Shown piece after piece: positions 51,115-58,248 of a stretch of 64,000 bases of DNA. The position numbers and the translations under genes were made by a program. The notes below the pieces were generated by a model, which searched no databases, was not told the DNA's origin, and worked only from the letters and a program-made list of their open reading frames with translations. Position 1 is the stretch's first letter; every line of letters begins with the position of its first letter. Source of the stretch: Firmicutes bacterium UBA7523. GTDB taxonomy: Bacteria; Bacillota; Dethiobacteria; Dethiobacterales; Dethiobacteraceae. The stretch is from positions 533-64,532 of the forward strand of contig DLMZ01000047.1 in the NCBI GenBank assembly GCA_002479415.1. Reading direction: 5' to 3'.

Positions 51115-51286
51115 AGTTAAAGAATTTGATATAGTTAAACTTAAAGACGGCCGCGAAGGAACGGTGGTGCATATCCATGACCAGCCGGAGTTGCCGCTTG
51201 CTTATGAGATTGAGTTTGGGGGCAAACTGCAGCTTGAGACAGTAAAAGCTAAGGACGTAGAAGTGGTTGTTTGGAGAGAAAAATAG
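51101..51286 (+). CDS. DUF4926-like immunity protein
   Basis: 61 residues from ATG 51101, overlapping the 3' end of the head-toxin gene by 14 bases. EVKEFDIVKLKDGREGTVVHIH followed by YEIEFGG and a strand-rich end matches the small SH3-like DUF4926 proteins, which are found as immunity partners of DUF6883 toxins. A terminator follows at once, so toxin and immunity form a closed cassette. Confidence 0.75.
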   Translation: MSRIEVKEFDIVKLKDGREGTVVHIHDQPELPLAYEIEFGGKLQLETVKAKDVEVVVWREK

Positions 51287-51313
51287 CACCTTTGGTTAGG
51301 TGCTTTTCTTTTT
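51285..51313 (+). terminator. Terminator after the immunity gene
   Basis: AGCACCT and AGGTGCT form a 7-bp stem around TTGGTT, followed by TTTTCTTTTT. It interrupts the late operon and overlaps the 3' end of the opposing gene. Confidence 0.82.
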
Positions 51314-51628
51314 GGCCTTATCTGGTTTTGTCACCCCTTCTACAGCAATCCCATAAATCAACCGGTCATTGAACCTCATAGGAATCAATGCTCGACTTTT
51401 ATAGCAATAACAGTTATGCTCTTGAACCCAGACAGCATTGCCGAATTTTATCTTGGTGCCAGGCCTGGGGTTATGATAAGGGAACCCACAGGATTTCCAA
51501 AACAAGCGAGTATGCTCTTTGCCTAGACGAATCAGGGTAGGGAGCATTTTGTTTTGATAAAGTAAGCCTAGGCGATAATTGATACCAACATGAACATCAA
51601 GTTTATCCTGGGGCATATACCAATCCAT
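51296..51628 (-). CDS. Inverted hypothetical gene in the late operon (moron)
   Basis: 110 residues from ATG 51628 (AGAGGTG upstream on the minus strand). Basic and aromatic-rich (MDWYMPQDKLDVHVGINY, KIKFGNAVWVQEHNCYCYK). No family recognised. It is the only gene read against the head genes apart from the intein endonuclease, so it probably has its own promoter and is expressed in the lysogen. Confidence 0.55.
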   Translation of the reverse strand: MDWYMPQDKLDVHVGINYRLGLLYQNKMLPTLIRLGKEHTRLFWKSCGFPYHNPRPGTKIKFGNAVWVQEHNCYCYKSRALIPMRFNDRLIYGIAVEGVTKPDKAKKKST

Positions 51629-51694
51629 AAACAACACCTCTGGCAATTAGTTTCGCTAGGGGCGTTTTATTACCTGCTAAGGAGTAAAAAAACA

Positions 51695-51961
51695 ATGGGA
51701 AGCTCAGCAAGCAATCAAAAAAATAAAGTAGTTCGACTGCATCACAAAACTGTAGTTAAGGCCCTGAAGGATATGCTAGAGCTAGCTCAAAATGGGAAAC
51801 TGCGAAGCATTGTCATGGCTGGGAATGTCCGAGAAAAAGGCGGCGAAGAACTAACATACACCAGTTGGGCTAATGCCGAGCCTGGCCACAGGATGGAGCT
51901 TATAGGGCACCTGCAGATTGATGTGATGATGGATGTCGTTGCTGTAAATCTCATTGAATAG
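51695..51961 (+). CDS. Small phage protein, unknown
   Basis: 88 residues from ATG 51695, with AAGGAG upstream; longer in-frame starts lack a site. VVKALKDMLELAQNGKLRSI is helical and the rest beta-rich. Not recognised. Confidence 0.55.
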   Translation: MGSSASNQKNKVVRLHHKTVVKALKDMLELAQNGKLRSIVMAGNVREKGGEELTYTSWANAEPGHRMELIGHLQIDVMMDVVAVNLIE

Positions 51962-51973
51962 GGGGTATTCGAG

Positions 51974-52093
51974 TTGAAAATGCAGCCATTTTACCCCTGG
52001 ATCCCAAACTGTCCGGAAACAAAACTGTCCCAAAAATTAGAAGTCGGGCAGACAGAGATAAACGAAGAGAACGCAAAGGGCAAGATAAAATAA
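51974..52093 (+). CDS. Very small phage protein, unknown
   Basis: 39 residues from TTG 51974, after GGGGGTATTCGAG. Proline-rich start (PFYPWIPNCPE) and acidic end. Supported only by its fit between two genes on the same strand. Confidence 0.3.
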   Translation: MKMQPFYPWIPNCPETKLSQKLEVGQTEINEENAKGKIK

Positions 52094-52112
52094 ATCTTAG
52101 GAGGTGGCCCAG

Positions 52113-52853
52113 GTGGCCAAGAGTTTATACCCGGGCAATATCGACTTGCAAATGTTTGCAGATGGAGGAGAGGGGGATCCGCAGGCAAAGGGAGGATTCT
52201 CCGCCGCATACGTCCAGGAGCTGCGCGATGAAGCTGTCGCATGGCGAAAAAAACTGCGCACTGCGGAGGAAGAGCGCGACGACTACAAGTCCAAGCTGGA
52301 CACCGCAAACAAGAAATCAACAGACCTTGAAGGTCAAAACAAAACGCTTCTGGAAAGCGTTGCAGGCGCTTTGGGGCTCGATGCAGCCAAAGTAAAACCG
52401 GAAGAAATCCCCGGCAAGATAAAGGACGCAATAAGTAGCAATAACGCAGCTGTAGACAAAGCTCAGGAAGCTTTGCGTAAATCAGCATTTATTGCCGCTG
52501 CTGTCAAGCAAGGCGTTCGCAAGGAAGCCCTAGAGGATGCTTACAAACTAGCGGATTTTTCTGCAGTTAAGGTGGACTTAGAATCCATGTCTGTGTTCCC
52601 GGTGGACAAGGACGGCAACCAAATTATTGGTGAAGACAAAAACCCCGTGACTGGCCTTGATTCTCTAGTGGGCGCCTTGGCTAAGGACAAGCCGTATTTG
52701 GTAGGCAAGGTCGGAGGTGTAGGCAGCTCATCTAACCCAGGTGCTGGCAGTCAAGGGTCTGGTGATGCCGATAGCTTTGGGGCGGAGCTTGGCAAGAAAC
52801 AGAAAGAGCAGAGCAAGAAGCACAGTGAAAGCCAGAACATTTATTTCGGTTAA
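52113..52853 (+). CDS. Head scaffolding protein
   Basis: 246 residues from GTG 52113 (AGGAGGTGG upstream), opening MAKSLYPGNIDLQMFADGG, the usual start of Firmicutes siphophage scaffolds. A coiled coil (about 30-75) is followed by a helical part and a Ser/Gly-rich, basic C-terminus that would bind the coat. It guides coat assembly and then leaves the head. Confidence 0.82.
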   Translation: MAKSLYPGNIDLQMFADGGEGDPQAKGGFSAAYVQELRDEAVAWRKKLRTAEEERDDYKSKLDTANKKSTDLEGQNKTLLESVAGALGLDAAKVKPEEIPGKIKDAISSNNAAVDKAQEALRKSAFIAAAVKQGVRKEALEDAYKLADFSAVKVDLESMSVFPVDKDGNQIIGEDKNPVTGLDSLVGALAKDKPYLVGKVGGVGSSSNPGAGSQGSGDADSFGAELGKKQKEQSKKHSESQNIYFG

Positions 52854-52877
52854 ATAAAAAACGGAGAGTGATAAAGT

Positions 52878-53621
52878 ATGAGCAAATTTGTTGAAACCAC
52901 GTTTGGTGGCACGCAAGAAATACTGAAATTCCCTGACCATTATGTTGCCATGCCAGTAATGGTCAGCGACTCTGGAGTGTCGGCTAACGAGCAAGGCAAG
53001 AAAATTGTCCCGAAAGGTACAATTATTGGCGGAGCTTCCGCAGCGGTGTTAAGAAACCTTGACCAGGCCGCGGTGAATAAATTCGTTGACGCAGCATATG
53101 CAGACAAAACAATTGGGGCAACTGGTAGCAATAATGCTATCTACGGCAAAGCGTTGGAGCCTGGCACTGGCGGGAACAGCATCAAAATTACCTTGGTTGA
53201 CCCCAGCGCAAACGATGAGCCTCTGGCGGTTGCTGTTACCGGTAAGGAAATCGTCGTTACCTTAGCCACTGGAGGAGCAGGCGCAATCACTAGCACAGCA
53301 GCGCAGGTAGTGACAGCTCTTAACGCTAACGAGGTTGTAGCTGAGTTTGCGATCTTTACTGCTGACATCGAAAGCAATGATGGTGGGTCAGGGGCATGTG
53401 GGGCTGTAGCTGAAACTGCTTTTGACGGCGGCCATAACGGCGTTGTAACTGGTGCAGAGGGCGTACTTAAAAATGATATTGATGTGACCTATGGCCCAAA
53501 AGAAGGCGCAATGATTCTGCACGGCTTCATTAAGGTTGCTGCGCTTCCATACGGGAGCAAGAATGATTTGGCTGCGGATGCCGCCGCATCCGCTTTGCCA
53601 ATCATTAAGTTTATTAAGTAA
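52878..53621 (+). CDS. Head decoration-like protein with inserted beta domain
   Basis: 247 residues. The N-terminal part (FPDHYVAMPVMVSDSGVSAN ... KGTIIGG) and the C-terminal part (GVLKNDIDVTYGPKEGAMILHGFIKV) belong to a head-decoration or stabilising protein placed before the coat gene. Between them, at about 75-195, lies an inserted Ala/Gly/Thr-rich segment (GGNSIKITLVDPSANDEPLA ... AAQVVTALNANE) that looks like an extra beta domain. Confidence 0.7.
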   Translation: MSKFVETTFGGTQEILKFPDHYVAMPVMVSDSGVSANEQGKKIVPKGTIIGGASAAVLRNLDQAAVNKFVDAAYADKTIGATGSNNAIYGKALEPGTGGNSIKITLVDPSANDEPLAVAVTGKEIVVTLATGGAGAITSTAAQVVTALNANEVVAEFAIFTADIESNDGGSGACGAVAETAFDGGHNGVVTGAEGVLKNDIDVTYGPKEGAMILHGFIKVAALPYGSKNDLAADAAASALPIIKFIK

Positions 53622-53653
53622 TATTATAAAAAACACATGGAGAGTGATTTAGA

Positions 53654-54715
53654 ATGAGCCAAACCATTTTTGACATGGTAAACGCCCAAGAGATAGCATC
53701 ATATTGGAGCGAAGCCGTTGAAAACCAGATCCCATATTTAGGCGCGACTCTGTTCCCGCCAAAAAAACAGCTTGGGCTTGATTTGTCGTGGATTAAGGGT
53801 TATCAGGGGCTTCCAGTTGCCCTGACGCCCTCAGCCTTCGACGCGAAAGCAACCCTGCGCGATCGCATCGGCGTCAAAAAGATTGAGACCGAAATGCCGT
53901 TTTTCCGTGAATCTATGAGAATCGGCGAAAAAGACCGACAGGAAATAAACAAGCTCCTGGCAGCTTCCAACAGGGCAACTTTGGAGCCAATCCTTAACCG
54001 CATCTTCGATGATGCTGGCAACCTGATTGCCGGCGCCGAAGTGCAGGCAGAGCGTATGCGCATGCAACTTCTCGCAACTGGCAGGATTCAGATTGTAGCC
54101 GAAAATCGTATGAGCTACGATTATGACTACAAACATCCTGGCGACCATAAAGAGACATTACTCACCACTGCCAGGTGGAGTCAGTCAGAAACAGCAGTGC
54201 CGGTTCAAGATATTCAGCGTTGGCAGGATGAAGTTGAAGAGAACACTGGAGTGCGTCCGACTAGAGCAGTATGTAGCCGCAAAACGTGGAACTATCTGAT
54301 GGCAAACAAGTCCATTCGCTTGGATATGGATCCCATTGGCGGGACAAACCGCATCATGACTGATGCTATGCTACAGCAGTATCTAGCAACTAAGCTGGGA
54401 TTGTCTGTAGCGGTATACAGCAAAAAGTATCAGACTGAGCTTGGCGGAGCCTCATATTCGTTCTTCCCAGACGAAGTATTTTCCTTAATCCCCGATGGAA
54501 ATCTGGGAAACACCTACTTCGGCACAACTCCGGAAGAATCGGACTTGTTGGCAGGCGGAACTGACGCAGAGGTTAGAATTGTCAATACTGGCGTGGCCGT
54601 CACAACTTTTAAAGAGGTTCACCCGGTAAACGTCGTGACTGTTGTCTCCGCGATCACGCTGCCTAGTTTTGAAACACTGGATAATGTGTTCATAGCAACT
54701 GTGCATACAGCGTAA
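53654..54715 (+). CDS. Major capsid protein (GpE family)
   Basis: 353 residues. Family segments include YLGATLFPPKKQLGLDLSWI, LRDRIGVKKIETEMPFFRES and RLDMDPIGGTNRIMTDAML with a conserved C-terminal part. The HK97-like coat of the GpE group builds the icosahedral shell. A strong terminator follows at once. Confidence 0.9.
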   Translation: MSQTIFDMVNAQEIASYWSEAVENQIPYLGATLFPPKKQLGLDLSWIKGYQGLPVALTPSAFDAKATLRDRIGVKKIETEMPFFRESMRIGEKDRQEINKLLAASNRATLEPILNRIFDDAGNLIAGAEVQAERMRMQLLATGRIQIVAENRMSYDYDYKHPGDHKETLLTTARWSQSETAVPVQDIQRWQDEVEENTGVRPTRAVCSRKTWNYLMANKSIRLDMDPIGGTNRIMTDAMLQQYLATKLGLSVAVYSKKYQTELGGASYSFFPDEVFSLIPDGNLGNTYFGTTPEESDLLAGGTDAEVRIVNTGVAVTTFKEVHPVNVVTVVSAITLPSFETLDNVFIATVHTA

Positions 54716-54730
54716 GATAGCAAAATCCCA

Positions 54731-54770
54731 ACAAAGGGCGAAGGCAAAAACAACTTCGCCCTTTGTTTTT
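54731..54770 (+). terminator. Strong terminator after the major capsid gene
   Basis: A 13-bp perfect stem (54731-54743 with 54754-54766) and TTTTT. It would make coat mRNA more abundant than downstream tail mRNA. Confidence 0.88.
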
Positions 54771-54786
54771 ATGGAGGGTTAGAGTG

Positions 54787-55026
54787 ATGGTCAAGGTAAA
54801 AGCAAAAGCAAATGTAAGATACAAAGGGGTTAGCTATGCTTCCGGAGATACCTTCGAGATGTCCGAGCAAGAGTATGAAGAGCATGCAGGCGGAGTAGTT
54901 GTTGCTGCAGAACCTTTAATCAAGCCGAGTCAGATATCAGATACCTTGAGTGCCAACAATCAGTCGGAAGAATCCAGTGTTAACCCAAAACGCAAAGAAA
55001 CAAAGCCGCGAAAAAATAAGAGGTGA
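54787..55026 (+). CDS. Small phage head-region protein
   Basis: 79 residues from ATG 54787 (GGAGGG upstream). VKAKANVRYKGVSYASGDTF is a short beta unit common in proteins that follow the coat gene; the tail is basic and disordered. The exact function is unknown. Confidence 0.55.
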   Translation: MVKVKAKANVRYKGVSYASGDTFEMSEQEYEEHAGGVVVAAEPLIKPSQISDTLSANNQSEESSVNPKRKETKPRKNKR

Positions 55027-55385
55027 TGGCCATGGTTTCTGTGTCATTTGCAAACGAGTACTTTGCGACTAGGCTTAACACCGAGGCATGGGATGACGCC
55101 AGCAGTATAACCAAGGAAAAAGCCCTAGCTCAGGCCGAACGAGAATTGGAGCCTTACAAAGCACAAACAAGCAGCGCCAAGTTACTCTCGGCAATTTGTG
55201 AACAAGCACTTTGGTTGTTGCAGGGCGATACGCGGGCAGAGCTACAGAAAGCAGGCGTAAAGGTTTTCAATATCGGGAATGTTTCCGAGCAATTTAGCGC
55301 TGGGGGCAGGCCGCCAACCATCTCTCCACAAGGATGGGCTATTTTGCGGGGTCCCAGCGGAGTTAAAGCGGGGCGGTTGCTGTGA
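55026..55385 (+). CDS. Head-tail connector (adaptor) protein
   Basis: 119 residues; ATG 55026 or 55032. SVSFANEYFATRLNTEAWDD and ALAQAERELEPYK, then EQALWLLQGD, match the helical gp6/DnaT-like adaptors that bind under the portal. Confidence 0.72.
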   Translation: MAMVSVSFANEYFATRLNTEAWDDASSITKEKALAQAERELEPYKAQTSSAKLLSAICEQALWLLQGDTRAELQKAGVKVFNIGNVSEQFSAGGRPPTISPQGWAILRGPSGVKAGRLL

Positions 55386-55675
55386 TTGGCTTATACTTGA
55401 ATCAAAAAGCAACATGGAAGAGCGTGGTGGGGCGAAACCAATATGGTGAACCAAAAACAGAGTCGCAGGAAATAAGTGTTCGCTGGGAAGCTAAGCGCCG
55501 CATGGTCCGTGATAAAGAAGGACACGAAATTGTTTCCGAAGCTCGCGTATTTTGCGTGGAGCAGGTATTGGCAGGGGACTTTCTGGAGCATGATGGTAGG
55601 ACTTGGCCTGTTATCGCTGTTTCAGGAATTCCCGGGCTGGCCGGCGATGAGAGTCACAGGGAGGTGTATGTCTGA
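55382..55675 (+). CDS. Head closure protein (minor capsid 1 type)
   Basis: 97 residues, overlapping neighbours by 4 and 1 bases. A beta-barrel pattern (GLYLNQKATWKSVVGRNQYG ... VFCVEQVLAGDFLEHDGRTW) fits the SPP1 gp16-like / A118 minor capsid 1 stopper. Confidence 0.75.
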   Translation: MIGLYLNQKATWKSVVGRNQYGEPKTESQEISVRWEAKRRMVRDKEGHEIVSEARVFCVEQVLAGDFLEHDGRTWPVIAVSGIPGLAGDESHREVYV

Positions 55676-56112
55676 TGTCTAGAAGAATGAGAAGCAAGTG
55701 GCGCACCAAGGAAGCTGTGGAAATTGTGGTTAAGGCCGGGCTTAAAGCCTTAAGGACAGGCGGCGAGAACATTCTTACTCACAGCATTGACGATGCTCCA
55801 GTTGAATCCGGCACCCTGCGTCGCAGCGGCACGGTGACCGTAGGCGCACTGCCTGACTCGGCGGCCGTTTATGAGGCTGCTGAGGCGGGCAAAGAACATA
55901 AAGGCGCATTTACAAAAGAGTTGGGAAAGGAAGCAACAGTTTTTGTCAGCTTCAACACTCCGTATGCGAGAATAATGCATGAACACTTGGGGTACAAACC
56001 TAAGCTGGCTGGCGGCCCAAAATATCTCGAAAGCAACTTCAAAAAGCTCAAGCGCAAGACTCAGCAATATGCTCAATTGCAAATTAAAAAGGCCTTACGG
56101 AAGGCGAAGTGA
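55675..56112 (+). CDS. Minor capsid 2 / HK97 gp10-like tail-joining protein
   Basis: 145 residues. ILTHSIDDAPVESGTLRRSG and YARIMHEHLGYKP are the shared core of gp10-like and Minor_capsid_2 proteins, which link head and tail. Confidence 0.8.
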   Translation: MSRRMRSKWRTKEAVEIVVKAGLKALRTGGENILTHSIDDAPVESGTLRRSGTVTVGALPDSAAVYEAAEAGKEHKGAFTKELGKEATVFVSFNTPYARIMHEHLGYKPKLAGGPKYLESNFKKLKRKTQQYAQLQIKKALRKAK

Positions 56113-56118
56113 TAAAGA

Positions 56119-56496
56119 ATGATGTTGGAACAGATAGGGAACTACATACAGGCTCAGGGCGTTGCAACTTTAGAGGTTGATATGTTTCTTGGCTATATGC
56201 CTGATCAGCCAGATAGCTGCGTTGCGCTGTTTGAGTACGCAGGTGCGCCACCCGACTTGCATTGGGGAGGCGAATATCCGGGACTACAGGTTCGAGTGAG
56301 AAATACATCATACTCAGCCGCAAGAGCGAAGATAGAAAACATAGGTAAGTTGTTACACGGGGCGCATGAAACTGTTTTGTCAGGAACAAGGTTTTTGCTC
56401 ATAAAGGCAACAGGTAGCCCAGAAGTATTGCGCCGAGACGGGAGCAACCGCGTTGAGTTTTTTATAAATTTTGAGACTATTAAGGAGCGTGATTAG
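56119..56496 (+). CDS. Minor capsid 3 / tail terminator
   Basis: 125 residues. MFLGYMPDQPDSCVALFEYA and YPGLQVRVRNTSYSAARAKI match the phage minor capsid 3 family, which acts as tail terminator (SPP1 gp17-like). Confidence 0.82.
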   Translation: MMLEQIGNYIQAQGVATLEVDMFLGYMPDQPDSCVALFEYAGAPPDLHWGGEYPGLQVRVRNTSYSAARAKIENIGKLLHGAHETVLSGTRFLLIKATGSPEVLRRDGSNRVEFFINFETIKERD

Positions 56497-56497
56497 T

Positions 56498-56881
56498 GTG
56501 GCGATAGCAGGAAAGGGCGGCAGCGTCAATGTCGGTGCCAATAAAGTAGCAGAAATTAGCAATTGGTCGTTGGACTTGGGCTCAGACGATATTGACATTA
56601 CTAGCTTTGATTCGAACGGGTGGAAGGAGTTTTTAGCAGGACTGAAAGAGTGGTCTGGTAGCCTCGAAGGTAACTTCAAGCACGATGACACAAACGGACA
56701 AAAGGCAATCTTAGCCGCTTGGGTTGCAGGTACCGCGTTGACTTTTAACTTAAAAGTAAGCGATACTGTAACTTTCAGCGGTAGTGCTTTTGTTAAGCCC
56801 AGCATCGAAACCCCAGTGGACGACAAGGCATCGTTCAGCTGCGACTTTCAAGGCACCGGGGCGTTAACGCTACCGGCATAA
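56498..56881 (+). CDS. Major tail tube protein
   Basis: 127 residues from GTG 56498. NWSLDLGSDDIDITSFDSNG with GWKEFLAGLKEWSGSLEGNF is the TP901/HK97-type tail tube core, ending in FSCDFQGTGALTLP. Builds the tail tube. Confidence 0.85.
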   Translation: MAIAGKGGSVNVGANKVAEISNWSLDLGSDDIDITSFDSNGWKEFLAGLKEWSGSLEGNFKHDDTNGQKAILAAWVAGTALTFNLKVSDTVTFSGSAFVKPSIETPVDDKASFSCDFQGTGALTLPA

Positions 56882-56894
56882 GGAGCTGAGACAA

Positions 56895-57509
56895 ATGGCG
56901 ATAGTTGGAAAAGTAGGGGCGGTATATGTAAGCGACGTAGATACCGCCCCTGTTATTTTTATCGACGAGCCGACTACAGGCGACACAGCACGCAAGCGCT
57001 ACCAGGTGACGGACGCAGATTTTCGTTACTGGCCACTAGATGAGCCAACAACTGTAAAGGTCAATAACGTTGTTGTTGCTTCTGGTTTTGCTTTGGAGCG
57101 TGCTGGCGGTGTTGTTGAGTTTGCAGAGGCACTGGAAGTCGAAGATGAAGTCACTGTTTCTGGAAAAGCATTGACCGTTGTGCAGGCCGGCGGGTTTTTT
57201 AATTGGTCAGTAGACGGAGACGGGGATGACGCTGATGCCACAACATTTGAGAGCCAGGGATGGAAAGAGTTTGTTCGGACGCTGAATGGCTGGAGTGGTA
57301 GCGCAGAGGCATACTGGGGTGACGAGAGGTTCTCTGACGCTCTTGGAAAAATCATTGTCGTAAAGCTCTTTGTGGATGCAGGGCAATCACAAAATTGCCT
57401 TGAAGGCTTTGCACTCATTAGCGGCGATGGAGTTGAGGCGCCTGTTGATGGGCTGGTGCAAGAGACTGTGGACTTTACGGGCACCGGGCCTTTGTATCCT
57501 AGATTTTAA
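56895..57509 (+). CDS. Second tail tube-like protein with N-terminal extension
   Basis: 204 residues. The C-terminal part (FFNWSVDGDGDDADATTFES, GWKEFVRTLNGWSGSAEAYW, VDFTGTGPLYP) repeats the fold of the preceding gene, while about 75 residues near the N-terminus (VFIDEPTT ... VEVEDEVTV) are an inserted beta unit. A paralogue that may be a minor tube or end-cap component. Confidence 0.72.
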   Translation: MAIVGKVGAVYVSDVDTAPVIFIDEPTTGDTARKRYQVTDADFRYWPLDEPTTVKVNNVVVASGFALERAGGVVEFAEALEVEDEVTVSGKALTVVQAGGFFNWSVDGDGDDADATTFESQGWKEFVRTLNGWSGSAEAYWGDERFSDALGKIIVVKLFVDAGQSQNCLEGFALISGDGVEAPVDGLVQETVDFTGTGPLYPRF

Positions 57510-57526
57510 ACTGAGGAGATGTAATC

Positions 57527-57865
57527 ATGCGTGACAAAACAATAAAGTTTGCCGGAAAAGAAGTTCGGATAGAAGAGAAAAAGATATTTGAGCTCGAAAA
57601 GATTGTTTCCGAGCTCTTTCCAGAAAGCAAAGGGAATCTCAAGAAGGTGGATTTAGGCAAGCTTATAGAGCAGATTGACTTCGACCTGCTCTATAAAAAG
57701 CTTCCTGCAATCATCCCCGGGATTACGAAAGACGATGTTCGAAACGCCTACATGTCAGAACTTGAAGAATTACTAGAGGCGTTTGTTAATGTAAATTTTC
57801 AGGGAATCAAGCGTCTAATCGGTCCTCTGATGAATTTGATTCAGGTTGGCTTACCGCAGAGGTAA
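57527..57865 (+). CDS. Tail assembly chaperone G
   Basis: 112 residues, mostly helical. Position between the tail tube and tape measure genes and the slippery heptamer near its end identify it as the G-type chaperone. The normal stop is at 57863-57865; a fraction of ribosomes would shift and make the longer GT form. Confidence 0.82.
   Translation: MRDKTIKFAGKEVRIEEKKIFELEKIVSELFPESKGNLKKVDLGKLIEQIDFDLLYKKLPAIIPGITKDDVRNAYMSELEELLEAFVNVNFQGIKRLIGPLMNLIQVGLPQR
57793..57799 (+). other. Programmed -1 frameshift site
   Basis: AAATTTT is read A-AAT-TTT in the G frame, a canonical XXXYYYZ heptamer. After slipping, the -1 frame is open from here to 58215 (KFSGNQASNRSSDEFDSGWL...), its last upstream stop being at 57787-57789, just before the heptamer. 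Confidence 0.85.
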
Positions 57866-58215
57866 CTGTCCTTTTGGGCAGAGAGTTTGGCTGGACGCTT
57901 GATGACATGCGTAGATTGACACCGGGAGAGTTGTCGGCGATATTAACAGAGCTTCAGCGTCAGGTCACTATCGAACAATACAACGAGCAGCGTAATCACT
58001 GGGCTTTTTTGGCTGCTGTGATTACTAATGGATTTGGTGCTATAGCAAGCATGTTTAGTAAACGAAAGCATAAAGGCGTGTCCGCTGATGATTTTATAGG
58101 CAAGGATGCAAAAAAAATGCTCCAGAGGTTGCTGGAACAGGATGAGCCTAAGCAGACTGACTGGGGCAGGCATGTGAATGATGCTAAGGCTAAGGGGCTG
58201 GCGGGGCCGTGGTAA
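57793..58215 (+). CDS. Tail assembly chaperone T part (expressed as GT fusion)
   Basis: The -1 frame encodes FDSGWLTAEVTVLLGREFGW and TLDDMRRLTPGELSAILTEL, then a helical part with EQRNHWAFLAAVITNGFGAI. As an independent gene it would start at TTG 57874 without a good ribosome site, which favours expression by frameshifting from G. GT fusions bind the tape measure protein during tail assembly. Confidence 0.82.
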   Translation, partial: KFSGNQASNRSSDEFDSGWLTAEVTVLLGREFGWTLDDMRRLTPGELSAILTELQRQVTIEQYNEQRNHWAFLAAVITNGFGAIASMFSKRKHKGVSADDFIGKDAKKMLQRLLEQDEPKQTDWGRHVNDAKAKGLAGPW

Positions 58216-58248
58216 GAGCACGCAAAGACAGTATAGTGAGGTGGGCCT

